A stretch of 64,000 bases of DNA from Monoplex corrugatus (lineage: Eukaryota; Mollusca; Gastropoda; Littorinimorpha; Ranellidae): assembly GCA_030674185.1 (NCBI GenBank), contig CM060306.1:47149716-47213715 (forward strand), written 5' to 3'. Every line of letters starts with the position of its first letter. Position 1 is the first letter of the stretch. The notes beneath the pieces are model-generated. The model saw only the letters and a list, made by a program, of their open reading frames with translations, did not search any database and was not told the origin of the DNA. The position numbers were made by a program, and so were the translations under genes. This document shows, piece by piece, positions 60,506 through 64,000 of this stretch.

Positions 60506-60690
60506 TGTGTGTGTATGTATGTATGTATTTGTTTTCCACACTCAGACTTAATAATGGACTTATGATCCTAATTCTATTTGAAAAAGAAAACAAATTTTTA
60601 GCTGACATGTTTTCTCTTTCCACATACACACGCCTACACACACACACGCACACACACACACACGCACGCACACACACACACAAACACACA

Positions 60691-60733
<43 letters not shown>

Positions 60734-61244
60734 ATCTTTCACATTTTGTCTTCCCATTTTAAATGGATTGGAAAAACAAAGAAATTAACAAACAAAACAA
60801 AAACAAACAAAAACCAGGAGGGTAGTATTCTCTTGGTTTCTTTTTTACAGTAATTCACCACAATGTAAATCTCAGCTGATGTCTTAAGTTCTTGATGATT
60901 ATGCTGTGCAACAGCAGCACAAACTGATGATTATTGTAATTGTTGGGCAAAACTATGACATAGCAGCCAAAAATATCCAGCTTTGATAGTTGTCTTTGAC
61001 ACCATTTTCGGTCATTTTTTTCGCCATTTCCCTTTTCCTAAATTTCCCTAAAGAGAAAAAAAATCAAGTTATTTCATATTGATTAGAAGGAACCTGTGTG
61101 AGTTCATATAGTTAATCAAATAATTGATTTAAGAAATTATATAGTGAAATCTTTCTTGTCACAACAGATCATATAAACTTTTATTAGAATACATCACCAC
61201 AGTTCAGCACCATCAAATCTTTACTAATTGTATCTAATATGCAA

Positions 61245-61612
61245 ATCCAAAACAAGTGCGACTGCCCGCGTCCAAGCAAACAGGAACCAGAAAAACATGA
61301 AAATAGAATCAGAACGCGTATAACCACACAAGATAGGTGCAAATTTTCGGTCAACTGGCCTTTGTCAAGTGTAAATGTAAGATCACTAACGAACAAATGA
61401 TCTAACGAACAAACGCCAAATACAAAATTAGAAGAAAAATACTGAAACTTACCAGCTGCTTCATCCAGTGGGAGAAATGCACTAAAATGCGAGTATTGGT
61501 AAGAAATGGGGAGAGGGGAGGCAAATATGTCAGAGGGGAAATGAGATGAATTCTGCAACTTGAAAAATAGTCATGCCATATTAGTACTGTTTCATCCTGA
61601 AGAGGGTCCAGG
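61245..61612. mobile_element. Fold-back family F, single-arm (linear) copy
   Basis: Begins ATCCAAAACAAGTGCGACTG and runs through AACCAGAAAAACATGAAAAT and GGTCAACTGGCCTTTGTCAA. It continues to GGTCCAGGGCT, colinear with one arm of the 867-bp hairpin. No inverted second arm or clear duplication was found. Confidence 0.75.
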
Positions 61613-61739
61613 GCTAAAACTATGAAAACTATGATGCACTAGCTAAGAGTAGTTTTTGGAATATAAAGTATCTTACTATTAAATAATGCATAAATATACA
61701 TGCAAAATCATATATACATATACACACATATCCATATAT

Positions 61740-61823
61740 TGCAGTATACACACACACACACACATATATATATATAATATATATATATAATATAGGCCTA
61801 TATATATGTGTGTGTGTGTGTGT
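61740..61823. repeat. (CA)n(TA)n...(TG)n near-palindrome
   Basis: CA then TA, a central TAGGCCTA, then TA and TG, giving an imperfect inverted arrangement. Confidence 0.9.
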
Positions 61824-61963
61824 ATAATCTGCATACATATATCTACACACATACATACACATGGAAACACATACATCCCCACATAGATATAAAAATATGA
61901 TAGATTGAATGGGAAAAAAATAGAATCAAGAGGTATGTATGTGTTTGTTTTTGTGTGCATGTT

Positions 61964-61967
<4 letters not shown>

Positions 61968-61997
<30 letters not shown>

Positions 61998-62039
61998 TGT
62001 ATGTATGTATGCATGCATGTATGTATGTATGCATGTATG

Positions 62040-62070
<31 letters not shown>
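61968..62070. repeat. (TATG)n microsatellite
   Basis: About 25 tetranucleotide units with a few CATG variants. Confidence 0.95.
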
Positions 62071-62071
<1 letters not shown>

Positions 62072-62579
62072 ATCAGAGATTGATGTAAAACAAAACAGAG
62101 TACACCCCTCCTCTGTCCTCACCCATTACAATACACAGTTAAGCAACTAATAAAAGTCAATCTCAAGATTCTTCACAAAACGTATACAGCAGCAGTAGAT
62201 TTTACCTCGAAAACATTAAGTGAACAATTGACTGTAATTTCACTGATGTTAATGATTACAAAATATGATGACGCCATACTGTTACTTGGTACCTGTAAGA
62301 TCTTACACAAGAAACCCTATAGGTTGAAAAGAAAGAAAAAAAGAAAGAAAGAGAAAGGAATACATCTCCCAATATGTAGCCTTCATTGTTTCATTTATTG
62401 GCGTTGTCTCATTAAAACTCAACTGTAAATAGTTTAAAGAAACGTGTTGAAGCAGAAAAAAAAGTGGTGACGTTGAATGAAAATCAACAGCTAATCAACC
62501 AAGCACCTCACACCTAAACTCCCTCATAAACAAAAATCAGTAATTTACAGCAACAAGTAACATTAAAGGCAACACTTGC

Positions 62580-62870
62580 TGTGTGAACAGATTTCTCCTG
62601 CCGTCTGTTACGTGGACGTACATGACAGTCAGGCGGTACAAAGCTGGTGGTGATACAGTCCCTTGTCTTGATCGTAACCAGACAACACAATCCCCATGTG
62701 GTCCGTCACCATTAACGTGCTGTCATGCTCAAGGAGTCCTTTGGGGACGGCTGGGCCCTTATCTCCTCCGCGCATTGTGGACGGTGTTATGCAACAATAG
62801 TGAGGTCTCTTCAGTCAGAAATCTAAAACGCCACGGATTTCTGTTTTCACACTCATGATTTTGTGGCAAT
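62580..62870. other. GC-richer patch, unassigned
   Basis: More GC-rich than its flanks, with a 91-aa plus ORF and a short minus frame containing MVTDHMGIVLSGYDQDKGLY. No domain, and no splice-site arrangement I can support. It might be an exon of a neighbouring gene, at low probability. Confidence 0.2.
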
Positions 62871-63289
62871 TCTGGGCTCTTTCAGAAGAAGGTTTGTGTC
62901 AGCATTATCGCCTGTGTAGGAGGTGTTTTCGAGCATACGAAAAACGTCAGCTAGAATTCACATCACAAAAATAACAGTGGGAAAATGGTACATGGGTCAT
63001 CCATCTGTCAAGCTACGCGTATGATAAATGAATCGGCAAGGATTCATATCATAACATAATGACAGGGTAAAAATTGAGATCAGTTGGGTCATCATCTATT
63101 AATTTAAGCCATCCTTGTGATGGCCGAAAAGAATGGATTTATCGATGAGTCCTGTTTCATTTCATTGCAATCTCTAGTCGTTCTAAATATGTCAAGTGGA
63201 TGAATATTTTGCTCTGTCACCTGCTCTATATAAAAAATTGATGGAAACAGTTGGATTAACATTTAACTATAATTCGAGTACCTTGATTT

Positions 63290-63316
63290 TACAACAACAA
63301 CAACAACAACAGTAAC

Positions 63317-63357
<41 letters not shown>

Positions 63358-63386
63358 TAATAATAATAATAATAATAATAATAACC
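63290..63386. repeat. (CAA)n(TAA)n microsatellite
   Basis: Trinucleotide run with two CAA interruptions. Confidence 0.95.
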
Positions 63387-63759
63387 TACGTGTTACATAT
63401 TGTATTTTATGTCTTATGATACATTTACAGAGAGAGAAAGAGATTTGAACAACTGAATAGCAGAGGAAAACAAAAATAACTGAAACAGCCTATAACTCTT
63501 CAGTCATGTATGGTATGACAAAGTTTGAAAGATAAAAGTAAAAGAAAAAACAAACAAACAACAAAAACAAAAAACAAACAAACAAACAAAAAACCACCCA
63601 AAGGAGAAAGTGCAAACAGATCTGAACTCCATTATCGACAGTATACTGGGAACATTAAATTTTCTTTGCGACTGAATATTTTACATTCAAGCCTCATAGT
63701 AACACCAGTTAAGGAGACTTATCTACGAGGCTGTTGGATCGTTACATTCTAAAGGAAAC

Positions 63760-63761
<2 letters not shown>

Positions 63762-63818
<57 letters not shown>

Positions 63819-63948
63819 TGTGTGTGGTGTGTGCGTGCGTGCGTGTGTGCAGTATGTGTGTGTGTGTGTGTGCGTGTGTGCAGTGTGTGTGTGTGTGTGT
63901 GTGCAGTGTGTGTGTGTGTGTGTGTGCAGTGTGTGTGTGTTTGTGTGT
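63762..63948. repeat. (TG)n microsatellite with GCAG spacers
   Basis: TG tracts separated by repeated TGTGCAGTGTG units (a higher-order period of about 26-30 bp). Confidence 0.9.
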
Positions 63949-64000
63949 AGCCTCGACAGGTGTTTCGATGCTTGTGCATCTCATGAGGAGGCATGGCACT

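Noticed and set aside
62583..62858. 91-aa plus ORF near the right end
   Set aside because: No recognisable domain or splice context; kept only as an unassigned GC-richer patch.

Overview
This is eukaryotic nuclear DNA, most likely from a marine mollusc (gastropod-like). The sequence shows one intron-rich metazoan gene, decayed LINEs resembling those common in molluscan genomes, very dense CA/TG and GA microsatellites, and many fold-back and TIR elements. The mollusc call is an inference from repeat style and protein similarity; no species can be named.

The only host gene I can support is a complete DNAJB11 (ERdj3, an ER-lumenal Hsp40 co-chaperone) on the + strand. Its ten coding exons run from the ATG at 19461 to the stop at 53904. 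All nine introns are GT-AG, the exon phases join without a break, and the spliced product is 356 aa (human, from memory, 358). It has a signal peptide, a J domain with HPD, four conserved Cys in a CxC...CxxC pattern and an NVT glycosylation site.

Layout. 1-5000: two decayed copies (A on +, B on -) of one LINE family, tail to tail, each with a tRNA-like module behind its ORF. 5000-19300: microsatellites, a dead mariner-like transposase (about 6960-7480), one SINE, otherwise unassigned. 19300-19460: promoter region. Intron 1: an antisense CR1-like LINE whose ORF1 has a PHD finger, and a 323-bp palindrome. Intron 2: a 3.2-kb segment bounded by 19-bp inverted repeats and holding a degenerate array of about 185-bp period, a LINE 3' piece split by an 867-bp hairpin insertion, and LINE copy C. 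Intron 3: a nested MITE. Intron 4: a fold-back element and a minisatellite. Intron 6: 66 TG repeats and a 96-bp fold-back element ending 33 bp before exon 7. Intron 9: a nearly intact 4.0-kb RTE-like LINE with a perfect 26-bp target-site duplication. Downstream: a 1.3-kb TIR transposon at 54151-55453, two more copies of the fold-back family, a hammerhead-like motif near 59300 and more microsatellites to the end.

The most unusual content is (i) a family of six related fold-back copies, four with 13-15 bp target-site duplications and three of those with one arm longer than the other; (ii) the TIR-bounded segment with the ATAACTTCACAAC-type array; and (iii) the LINE family with a tRNA-like 3' module. 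Nearly all insertions lie in introns or flanks, and the DNAJB11 reading frame is uninterrupted.
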